The position numbers were made by a program, and so were the translations under genes. The notes beneath the pieces were generated by a model that did no database searches, was not told the origin of the DNA, and saw only the letters and a list, made by a program, of their open reading frames with translations. Shown here piece by piece: positions 1 to 6,338 of a stretch of DNA of 7,074 bases (position 1 is its first letter; every line of letters starts with the position of its first letter). Origin of the DNA: JBMYQA01 sp049600855 (GTDB lineage: Bacteria > Bacteroidota > Bacteroidia > Cytophagales > Flammeovirgaceae); NCBI GenBank assembly GCA_049600855.1, contig JBMYQA010000305.1, positions 1-7,074 of the forward strand, in the 5' to 3' direction.

Positions 1-79
1 TGAGGGCTTCTTAACTCTTTTTCACTCGAAAAAACTAATGTTAGACAAGTTCATCTACATAAACTTCATCCTGAAAACA

Positions 80-1396
80 ATGGAAAATTTGAAATTTGAA
101 ACCTTACAGCTTCATGCTGGGCAGGAAGTTGATCCAACCACCAACTCTCGCGCAGTTCCCATTTACCAAACCACTTCTTATGTGTTTAATGATGCCGAGC
201 ACGCTGCCAATTTATTTGGCTTAAAAGAATTTGGAAATATCTATACGCGCATCATGAACCCCACAACGGATGTGTTTGAAAAGCGTATGGCTGCTTTAGA
301 AGGTGGCGTGGCGGCTGTAGCCACTGCATCTGGACAAGCTGCACAGTTTTTGGCGATCAGTAACATGCTAAAGGCGGGGGATAACTTCGTTTCTACGCCA
401 TTTCTTTATGGAGGCACCTATAACCAATTTAAAGTTCAGTTTAAACGTTTAGGCATTGAAGTCAAGTTTGCCAAAGGCGATCAGCCTGCCGATTTTGAAG
501 CGGAGATCAATGAACATACCAAAGCGATTTACCTCGAAACCATTGGTAATCCTGAATTAAATATTTCTGATTTTGAAGCCATTGCTGCGGTAGCACAGAA
601 GCACGATATTCCACTCATTGTGGATAATACTTTCGGCGCTGGCGGTTACTTATTTCAACCCTTAAAACATGGAGCAAATATCGTTACGGCTTCTGCCACA
701 AAATGGATTGGTGGTCATGGTACGTCCATTGGAGGAATTTTGGTAGATGGCGGAAACTTCAATTGGGGAAATGGCAAATTCCCACTCTTTACCGAGCCGA
801 GCGAAGGGTATCATGGCTTGAAGTTTTGGGAAGTATTTGGCGAAGGAAATCCACTAGGACTTCCAAATATTGCCTTTGCCATTAGAGCACGTGTAGAATG
901 CTTGCGGGATTATGGAGCGGCACTCAGCCCAATGAATTCCTTTCTACTACTTCAAGGGGTAGAAACCTTATCGCTCAGAATGGAGCGCACCGTTTCAAAT
1001 GCACAACAATTAGCCGAATATTTAGAGCAACATGAGCTGGTCGAAAAAGTCAATTACCCTGGTTTAAAGTCTAGCAAATACTACGATTTAGCTCAAAAAT
1101 ACCTCACGAAAGGTGCAGGAGGCGTACTCAGTTTCGAAATTAAAGGCGGCTTAGAAACGGCCAAAACCTTTATCAATTCGCTTCAGCTGGTGTCGCATTT
1201 GGCAAATGTAGGCGATGCGAAAACATTGGCGATTCATCCTGCTTCTACCACGCATGAGCAGTTGAGTCCTGAGGAACAGTTAGCCAGTGGCGTAACGCCG
1301 GGTATGATCCGAATTTCAACAGGCATTGAACATATTGATGACATCATTGGCGATATTCGTGAGGCGCTCACCAAATCGCAACCCGTGCTTGCTTAA
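80..1396 (+). CDS. metY: O-acetylhomoserine sulfhydrylase (PLP-dependent)
   Basis: Cytoplasmic PLP enzyme of the Cys/Met-metabolism family that makes homocysteine from O-acetylhomoserine and sulfide, for methionine synthesis. From the Met at 80 it is 438 residues, the usual length for MetY. Seen with that numbering: YTR (55-57, PLP-phosphate contacts of the neighbouring subunit), ASGQ (83-86), Tyr110 for ring stacking, VDNTFG with Asp182 for the pyridine nitrogen, and SATKWIGGHG with the Schiff-base Lys208. The C-terminal NVGDAKTLAIHPASTTH block and ISTGIEHIDD close the fold. The insert with EPSEGYHGL favours MetY over MetB/MetC. The frame is open back to an ATG at 38, but that adds 14 residues with no family match. 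The start at 80 gives the normal N-terminus (MENLKFETLQLHAGQ) and sits behind an A-rich leader, as is common in Bacteroidota. No partner gene is adjacent on the same transcript in view. Family and reaction are near certain; cysteine-synthase side activity is possible. Confidence 0.93.
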   Translation: MENLKFETLQLHAGQEVDPTTNSRAVPIYQTTSYVFNDAEHAANLFGLKEFGNIYTRIMNPTTDVFEKRMAALEGGVAAVATASGQAAQFLAISNMLKAGDNFVSTPFLYGGTYNQFKVQFKRLGIEVKFAKGDQPADFEAEINEHTKAIYLETIGNPELNISDFEAIAAVAQKHDIPLIVDNTFGAGGYLFQPLKHGANIVTASATKWIGGHGTSIGGILVDGGNFNWGNGKFPLFTEPSEGYHGLKFWEVFGEGNPLGLPNIAFAIRARVECLRDYGAALSPMNSFLLLQGVETLSLRMERTVSNAQQLAEYLEQHELVEKVNYPGLKSSKYYDLAQKYLTKGAGGVLSFEIKGGLETAKTFINSLQLVSHLANVGDAKTLAIHPASTTHEQLSPEEQLASGVTPGMIRISTGIEHIDDIIGDIREALTKSQPVLA

Positions 1397-1404
1397 TCAT
1401 GGTC

Positions 1405-1463
1405 GATTTTCCCGCAGCAATGTTTCTACTTTTTTTTGAAGCGTAACAAAACTGCGGGAAATC
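1405..1463 (+). terminator. Inverted repeat after metY, possible transcription stop
   Basis: A perfect 10-bp inverted repeat, TTTCCCGCAG (1408-1417) and CTGCGGGAAA (1452-1461), begins 11 bases after the metY stop. With one bulged T it extends to 12 pairs, GAT...ATC (1405-1463). A further TGTT/AACA pairing (1421-1424 with 1445-1448) can form inside. The 34-base loop contains a run of eight T (1430-1437). No T run follows the right arm, so this is not a textbook intrinsic terminator. The place and GC-rich stem suggest 3'-end formation or protection of the metY mRNA, which is inferred. Confidence 0.5.
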
Positions 1464-1622
1464 ACTATTTGCTACTCAATCAACTTGCATAATTTCAAGG
1501 TAATAATAGCTGTATTTCGAATTGATAACTCACTGTTATTCAATACATTTACTAACTAAACACCCTTTTAGTAAAACTCCGTTTCTTGCTAATAACGGCA
1601 TTCCATTTATAGCTGAGCTTTC

Positions 1623-1630
1623 TACATTTG
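1623..1630 (+). promoter_or_regulatory. Bacteroidota -7 promoter element, ceramidase gene
   Basis: TACATTTG matches the Bacteroidota -7 consensus TAnnTTTG at every fixed position. It lies 28 bases before the TTG start, so transcription would begin near 1635-1638 and leave a leader of about 20 bases. I see no good TTTG at the -33 spacing; the region there reads ATTCCATTTATAG. An eight-base motif with six fixed positions can arise by chance in AT-rich DNA, but its position just before the gene supports it. Confidence 0.5.
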
Positions 1631-1648
1631 ATTTTGTATTCACAAAAT
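1631..1648 (+). other. Small hairpin in the leader before the TTG start
   Basis: ATTTTGT (1631-1637) and ACAAAAT (1642-1648) are perfect 7-bp inverted arms around an ATTC loop, ending 10 bases before the TTG start at 1659. It abuts the -7 element and overlaps the predicted transcription start. It could be an operator-like dyad in DNA or a weak RNA hairpin near the ribosome site. It is AT-rich and may be chance. Confidence 0.25.
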
Positions 1649-1658
1649 AGAAAAACCA

Positions 1659-2402
1659 TTGAAAAAGCAAAATATTGGCTATTTATTGTTAAGCTCATTG
1701 GGTATTATCAGCCTACTTGGTTTTGCCCTCAGTGATCCGATCGCACAAAATGAGGCTTACCACCACTTTAGCGACCAGTTGCACTACGGCAATATTCCCA
1801 ACTTTTGGAATGTAATCTCTAATCTCCCTTTTCTCTTTGTGGGCGTTTTAGGCATAATTCGGTTTAAAAAGGCGAACATTTCATGGCTTGTTTTCTTTGT
1901 CGGCATTTCATTGGTCGCCTTTGGCTCAGGGTATTATCACCTTCACCCAACCAATGAAACATTAATTTGGGACCGACTACCCATGACGATTGCATTTACT
2001 GCGTTAATTTCGGCTTTAATCTCAGCGTTTATCCATCAAAAACGGGGAAAACAATTATTGACTCCCCTACTCGCTTTGGGCATTATCTCTATTCTGTATT
2101 GGGTGATCTACGATGATTTGCGCTTATATGCCTTCGTCCAATTCTATCCCATCTTGGCAATGCCTATTATCCTTCTTTTATTCAAAGACAAACACCAATC
2201 CACGCAGGGTTATTGGCTCTTACTCATTGCCTACATTTTTGCCAAACTCTTTGAAACCTTCGATGCTGCTATCCACGAACGTTTGGGATGGATTAGCGGA
2301 CACTCCTTAAAACACATCGTGGCTGCAATCGGTATTTTCTTGATGATGCAACAACTGAATAAAAAGCGTATACCCAAGTGCAAAATACAACACATTGTCT
2401 AG
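1659..2402 (+). CDS. Alkaline ceramidase family membrane hydrolase
   Basis: Integral membrane protein of the alkaline ceramidase/CREST superfamily, 247 residues, expected to cleave the amide bond of ceramide-like sphingolipids. About seven hydrophobic segments are visible (roughly 7-23, 49-67, 74-84, 98-115, 124-140, 157-175, 184-199, with a last one at 217-231). The metal and catalytic set matches human ACER3 in residue and spacing: Ser80 and His84 in GSGYYHLHP, Asp95 in WDRLPM, and His215/His219 in GHSLKH (ACER3 S77, H81, D92, H217, H221). Translation probably begins at TTG 1659. The frame is closed upstream by TGA at 1629-1631, contains no ATG or GTG before 1659, and the first internal Met is residue 99, beyond the catalytic motifs. 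It stands alone, with a TAnnTTTG element 28 bases upstream. Sphingolipids are known in Bacteroidota, so remodelling or breakdown of own or host sphingolipids is a reasonable role. The exact substrate is unknown. Confidence 0.82.
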   Translation: MKKQNIGYLLLSSLGIISLLGFALSDPIAQNEAYHHFSDQLHYGNIPNFWNVISNLPFLFVGVLGIIRFKKANISWLVFFVGISLVAFGSGYYHLHPTNETLIWDRLPMTIAFTALISALISAFIHQKRGKQLLTPLLALGIISILYWVIYDDLRLYAFVQFYPILAMPIILLLFKDKHQSTQGYWLLLIAYIFAKLFETFDAAIHERLGWISGHSLKHIVAAIGIFLMMQQLNKKRIPKCKIQHIV

Positions 2403-2483
2403 TGTTAGAGGCATTGATTTTTGAACTAAGTTGAGGGCACAAACCAAGAACAACGCGTACACATTTCTATTTCAGGCAGCTGA

Positions 2484-2495
2484 AGTTTTAAAACT
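2484..2495. repeat. 12-bp perfect palindrome AGTTTTAAAACT
   Basis: AGTTTTAAAACT is its own reverse complement. It lies about 55 bases upstream of the -7 element proposed for the following operon, and a CAGCTG palindrome sits directly before it (2477-2482). This could be a regulator binding site, but it is AT-rich and unique in the window, so function is not shown. The rest of the 2403-2549 gap shows no gene and no convincing terminator for the ceramidase gene. Confidence 0.25.
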
Positions 2496-2549
2496 AAAAG
2501 TCTTGTGATACTTTACCAGCAAGAATCATCGTTTTAATTAGAAAATAAG

Positions 2550-2557
2550 TATGTTTG
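2550..2557 (+). promoter_or_regulatory. Bacteroidota -7 promoter element, three-gene operon
   Basis: TATGTTTG fits TAnnTTTG exactly and lies 63 bases before the ATG at 2621, giving a predicted leader of about 55-60 bases. The -33 region is only a T-rich stretch (GTTTTA at 2531-2536) with short spacing. No comparable element was noticed in the short gaps before the next two genes, so this would drive the whole group. Confidence 0.5.
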
Positions 2558-2620
2558 ATTCAGAATAAAGCAGAGAAAATATTATAAAACGAGAGAACTT
2601 GAGTATCTAATAGTTATAAT

Positions 2621-4651
2621 ATGGAACTTAAAAAAGTACTACTAACCCAAAAAAATGGAACAAATGTAAAGTTACGTTCTATTTTAGTTTTAAAACCTAC
2701 TGATCAGTCATATCATAAAGCTTTATCGTGTCAGTCAGACTCCTATCTTATGGATATGGAAGATGCGATTCCATTACCACACAAAAAAGAAGCGCGTAGC
2801 TTTATGAAAGCCCAGCTTCATGGCTCATTTGCTCAACAGTTTGTGGCATCTCAACAAACCTTGATATTACGTGTAAATGGACTAAATCATAAGGAGGAAT
2901 TGCTACAGGATATTGCACAACTCTTGCACCCTGCCATTACCCACTTGATTTTACCAATGATCAACACGGTGAACGACTTGGCCGTATTTGAAGAGCTCGT
3001 ATCTAATAAAGAAGCTGACTTAGGATTGCCACAAGGTTATTTTAGTTTTTTACCGGTGCTGGAAACGCCTGCTGGTATTTTAAATGCCTATGCAATTGCT
3101 AAGGGGAATCAAAGAAATTGCGCACTAATTCTTGGACATAATGATTTATTGACAGAATTGAATGGGAATGATAGTTGGGAAACAGTAGTTTGGGCACGTC
3201 AAATGCTGATATATGCGGCAAGAGCGGCAGGCATTATGCCAATTGATACTCCTTATCACAAGCTAGATCGTCCGAATGGGTTCATCAAAGAATGTGAATC
3301 GGCTAAGGCATTGGGGTTTGAAGGTAAAATTTTAATCCATGTAAATCAAGTGCATTTAGCCAATACGATTTTTAGTCCTTCATTGCCTCAATACCAATGG
3401 GCAAAACATGTCACAAAAGCACAACAGGCAGGTAAGTCTTCACTGAGTAGTCGCTGGAAGGGGCGTTATTTCATAGGTCCGCCACATATTAAACAAGCAG
3501 AGGCGATTCTCCAACAGAGTCATCATCGGAGCAACATGCAGCAAGAAACAAGCATCGTTGGCAAAATGATAGAAGGAGGTTTTGATGTTAAAAGCCTAGA
3601 ATCTGGAGCAGTGGTACACAGTTCCTTAGAATTAACCGTTGATCATAGTTGGGCAACCCTATGGAATGCTGCTTTCTTTAATACACAACGCATCAATACG
3701 AGTCGAGCTTTTGCCCAATCCATCGCATTAAAGGATAGAATTATCCCTTATTCCTTGCTGTTGACTTTAGTAGGAGGCATGTCGGTATCCAAGTTTTCAG
3801 AAACAGGTAAATTACATTTAGGCTTAACCGATGTACGTTACTATCGCCCTGTTTATGCAGAAGATACGCTTCATAACTATTTTCGTGTTGTATCTATTCG
3901 CACGACTACCTCAGGCCAAAATAGTGTGGTGAAAAGTCTTCATATTCTCCGCAATCAACAACAAGAAGTCGTATTTCGATTTACAAAACTGACTTTATTT
4001 CCAAAACTAGCAGAATATCAGGCAGATCATGTAGACTCAAGTACTTATGCTTTCGATGCTCCGATGCAATTACGTACACAAATCTTGAAGCAGCCTATTG
4101 AGGCATTGCGTCCAAAACACGAACCTCAACCCTCACTAGCAGTCGGGCAATTGTTTATCCATCGCTTTATTAAGGTATTTGAAGGAAGTGAAGTACGACA
4201 GTTAGCTACCTTATTACGATTAACTAATCCGCATCATTATGATAACCAGCAATTTGATGACGAGGATATTGTGGTGCCAGGGCCATTTTCCATTGCGGCA
4301 TCTTTAACAGCTCCCCTCCATGATTTGGGCGAAATCTTAGATCAAGAGATTGTGCAATGTAGCAATATTAATATGGTCAATTATGGCGATAGCTTAGGCG
4401 CTTTAAGCTACATTGCCGATATACAACCGCTCACAGCGCAACCAGACTTAGAGGAAGTTACCGTGATCACATTAGGAATTAAAAATCTGGATATGCGCTT
4501 ATTAGCCGATTATGCATTACCACAAGAACTGTTTAGTACCAATTGGTTAAAACCGTCTGAGATTGAACAGATTTGTACCACACACTGCCCCGATTTGCAA
4601 CATCGCATTGCCTGTAAAACCGTACGGAAAGTTTTACGCATACGCGGTTAA
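2621..4651 (+). CDS. CitE-like CoA-ester lyase fused to double MaoC hydratase
   Basis: A 676-residue soluble fusion protein. Residues 16-300 are an HpcH/HpaI-CitE TIM-barrel lyase that makes or splits beta-hydroxyacyl-CoA. Seen: MDMEDA (44-49), Arg84 in LRVNG, Glu148 in VLETPAG and Asp175 in LGHNDL as the Mg2+ ligands, IHVNQ (239-243, IHPxQ in relatives), then GPPHIKQAEAIL. Residues about 310-465 and 505-676 are two hot-dog domains that follow the layout of mesaconyl-CoA hydratase. Shared features are AFAQSIAL...IIPYSLL (363-380), LGLTDVRYYRPVYAEDTL (400-417) and the second block RLTNPHHYD (533-541). The usual R-hydratase signature DxNPxH reads NTQRIN in domain 1 (354-359) and LTNPHH in domain 2 (534-539), so only domain 2 keeps the His. 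The two activities normally sit on separate proteins and act in sequence on methylmalyl/citramalyl-CoA and mesaconyl/itaconyl-CoA. The start at 2621 is the only ATG before the lyase motifs. First gene of the operon. Domain calls are firm; the substrate is inferred. Confidence 0.82.
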   Translation: MELKKVLLTQKNGTNVKLRSILVLKPTDQSYHKALSCQSDSYLMDMEDAIPLPHKKEARSFMKAQLHGSFAQQFVASQQTLILRVNGLNHKEELLQDIAQLLHPAITHLILPMINTVNDLAVFEELVSNKEADLGLPQGYFSFLPVLETPAGILNAYAIAKGNQRNCALILGHNDLLTELNGNDSWETVVWARQMLIYAARAAGIMPIDTPYHKLDRPNGFIKECESAKALGFEGKILIHVNQVHLANTIFSPSLPQYQWAKHVTKAQQAGKSSLSSRWKGRYFIGPPHIKQAEAILQQSHHRSNMQQETSIVGKMIEGGFDVKSLESGAVVHSSLELTVDHSWATLWNAAFFNTQRINTSRAFAQSIALKDRIIPYSLLLTLVGGMSVSKFSETGKLHLGLTDVRYYRPVYAEDTLHNYFRVVSIRTTTSGQNSVVKSLHILRNQQQEVVFRFTKLTLFPKLAEYQADHVDSSTYAFDAPMQLRTQILKQPIEALRPKHEPQPSLAVGQLFIHRFIKVFEGSEVRQLATLLRLTNPHHYDNQQFDDEDIVVPGPFSIAASLTAPLHDLGEILDQEIVQCSNINMVNYGDSLGALSYIADIQPLTAQPDLEEVTVITLGIKNLDMRLLADYALPQELFSTNWLKPSEIEQICTTHCPDLQHRIACKTVRKVLRIRG

Positions 4652-4686
4652 TACAATGCAATTATCACGATTAAACTCATTAGACA

Positions 4687-6279
4687 ATGGCTACCCTTCA
4701 GCAACTGATTTATGAACGTGCTCATCAACTGCCCAAAAAAATCGCTTTAGTACACCAAACCAGAGCGTGGACTTATGAGGAATTAGTGAAACGTGCTGAA
4801 AAAATAGCAGCGCTCTTAGCAAGTAAAGGAGGCAAAGCAGCTCGTGTCGGAATTTTATTGCCACATTCGTTAGAATATGCGGCTACTATTCTTGGGATTT
4901 TACGCGTAGGGAGTGCATGTGTGCCGCTAGAGCCATCACATCCCCCAAAAGTATTACAGCGCATCATTGAGCAATGCGGTATTCAATACATGATTACGCA
5001 AGCTGGCATGGATACAAGTGCCTTGCCTTACGGACTTACCTATCATTGGATAGCTGATGATAAGTCGCCATTGAATCAAGAGGAACAACACGCATTAGAT
5101 CGTTTGCCTTCTCCTACACCTAAGCAGCTTGCATATATTTTGTATACCACAGGCTCAACAGGCAAGCCCAAGGGCGTAATGCGCAGTCATGAAAATTTGT
5201 CCCATTCCCTATCAGGTATAGTAAAACGATTGCAATTAAGCGCAGAAGATGTGTATTTACAAACTAGTCCATTTACCTTTTCTGCTGCTTTTCGGCAGGT
5301 CATGACCGCCTTATTAGCAGGAGCTCGTTGCATTGTAGTGGATCGCTCACAACGAAATACTGGGTATAAATTACTCAAATTGATGCAGGAATACCAAGTA
5401 ACCGTAGTGGATACGGGCATTGCATTTTGGCGAAATATCCTTCGCTTTTTAGACGATCAAAAAAAACACAGTGAAACGATTACTATTCCTAAGACACTTC
5501 GCATTGTAATTACAGGAGGTGAATGTGTATCCTTAGTTACTTACCGAAAGCTACGAAGTTACCTTCCTAATCATACCAAAGTATACAATTTTTTAGGGCA
5601 GAGTGAGACGGTTATGATCGCTGCTTTTGAAGCACCAACAGATTACCAACCAGTATATGCCAATCAGCAGTATTTGCCCGTAGGCTTCCCACTTACAGGG
5701 AATCACCTCTATATTCTTGATGAGGCGATGCAACCGGTGCCACAAGGACAATTTGGAGAATTATGCTTAGCAGGGCCTGGCGTATTCTTAGGTTATCTAG
5801 ATTTGCCAGAGCGCAATCAAGAAAAATTAGTCGCACACACTTTTCCAGAAGCGATGGACTATCCGTTATTTAAGACAGGTGATTACGCCCGTCAACACCC
5901 AAATGGAGCAATAGAAATTGTTGGCCGAATTGATTTTCAATTTCAAGCACATAGTGGAACACAAATTGAGCCAGAGGGTATTGAAGCCCAGCTCTTGAGT
6001 TTTCCTGCTGTTCGCGAAACCGTGGTCGTTCCTCGTTTAAACCCAGAAGGAGAACCTGCGGTAGTAGCCTATGTAGTCTTTGCTCAAAAGCCGACAAATG
6101 AAACCTGGCAAACACTGTATCAGTTTTTGGATGAACGTATGATGAAAGATATGGTACCTGAATTATTTGTGAATGTAGATCACTTACCATTAAATAGAAA
6201 TGGAAAAATTGATCGGTCAGCATTGCCGAAACCCAATTTTCATCAAGAAACCATTTTTACCACAGCCAAGGGCCTGTAA
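4687..6279 (+). CDS. Stand-alone NRPS-type adenylation enzyme
   Basis: ATP-dependent acid-activating enzyme of the ANL superfamily, 530 residues, the size of one free A domain. Core motifs in order: WTYEEL (28-33), YTTGSTGKPKG (153-163, ATP loop), FTFSAAFRQV (196-205), NFLGQSE (301-307, in place of NxYGPTE), GELCLAGPGVFLGYL (357-371), KTGD (396-399), GRIDFQFQ (413-420), and NRNGKIDR (503-510) with catalytic Lys507. The last two favour an NRPS or DltA-like enzyme over an ordinary acyl-CoA synthetase. Aligned by eye to GrsA, the Asp235 that holds the amino group is Ser199, and Trp239 is Arg203, so a carboxylic acid without an alpha-amino group is the likely substrate. The protein stops 20 residues after the A10 motif with no carrier domain, so it must load a separate carrier protein or CoA. 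It lies 35 bp after the lyase-hydratase fusion with no visible promoter or Shine-Dalgarno site, which fits one operon. Activity is likely; the substrate is unknown. Confidence 0.87.
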   Translation: MATLQQLIYERAHQLPKKIALVHQTRAWTYEELVKRAEKIAALLASKGGKAARVGILLPHSLEYAATILGILRVGSACVPLEPSHPPKVLQRIIEQCGIQYMITQAGMDTSALPYGLTYHWIADDKSPLNQEEQHALDRLPSPTPKQLAYILYTTGSTGKPKGVMRSHENLSHSLSGIVKRLQLSAEDVYLQTSPFTFSAAFRQVMTALLAGARCIVVDRSQRNTGYKLLKLMQEYQVTVVDTGIAFWRNILRFLDDQKKHSETITIPKTLRIVITGGECVSLVTYRKLRSYLPNHTKVYNFLGQSETVMIAAFEAPTDYQPVYANQQYLPVGFPLTGNHLYILDEAMQPVPQGQFGELCLAGPGVFLGYLDLPERNQEKLVAHTFPEAMDYPLFKTGDYARQHPNGAIEIVGRIDFQFQAHSGTQIEPEGIEAQLLSFPAVRETVVVPRLNPEGEPAVVAYVVFAQKPTNETWQTLYQFLDERMMKDMVPELFVNVDHLPLNRNGKIDRSALPKPNFHQETIFTTAKGL

Positions 6280-6293
6280 GTTAGCTGTGGTAA
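6257..6293 (+). other. Inverted repeat across the stop of the adenylation gene
   Basis: TTACCACAGC (6257-6266) and GCTGTGGTAA (6284-6293) are perfect 10-bp arms around a 17-base loop that contains the TAA stop (6277-6279). No T run follows the right arm, only CAATCAATTTTAAAC, so a strong terminator is not supported. Its position between two operon genes suggests partial termination, RNA processing, or protection of the upstream mRNA. This is inferred from position only. Confidence 0.45.
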
Positions 6294-6338
6294 CAATCAA
6301 TTTTAAACAGGAGCATATTTAGCACTTATTACGTTTAC

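Noticed and set aside
1..3. TGA as the stop codon of an upstream gene
   Set aside because: Three bases at the window edge give no reading frame to support it.
38..79. Longer N-terminus for metY from the ATG at 38
   Set aside because: The extra 14 residues are not part of the family, whereas the Met at 80 begins the usual N-terminal sequence of MetY proteins.
1..79. SAM riboswitch or other methionine-responsive leader before metY
   Set aside because: Only 79 bases are visible and none of the conserved SAM riboswitch core sequences or stems can be seen. A leader starting outside the window cannot be excluded.
1397..1658. Small gene, RNA gene or mobile-element remnant in the gap after metY
   Set aside because: Apart from the inverted repeat, the -7 element and a small hairpin, no frame, RNA fold or terminal repeat stands out.
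703..2310. Plus-strand open frames at 703-885 and 2113-2310
   Set aside because: Out-of-frame shadows within metY and the ceramidase gene. Their translations show no domain features, and the host genes are intact.
4773..6223. Minus-strand open frames of 64, 77 and 117 codons inside the adenylation gene
   Set aside because: All lie opposite a well-conserved coding sequence with clear A-domain motifs and show no recognisable protein features of their own.
4687..6279. Ordinary acetyl-CoA or long-chain acyl-CoA synthetase
   Set aside because: The motif style (GRIDFQFQ, NRNGKIDRSALP, GYLDLPERNQEK) is that of NRPS/DltA-like A domains. Transfer to CoA remains possible but is not the first choice.
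6309..6313. AGGAG as Shine-Dalgarno site for the exporter
   Set aside because: It is 25 bases from the ATG at 6339, and no closer in-frame start codon exists. Weak or absent Shine-Dalgarno sites are normal in Bacteroidota.
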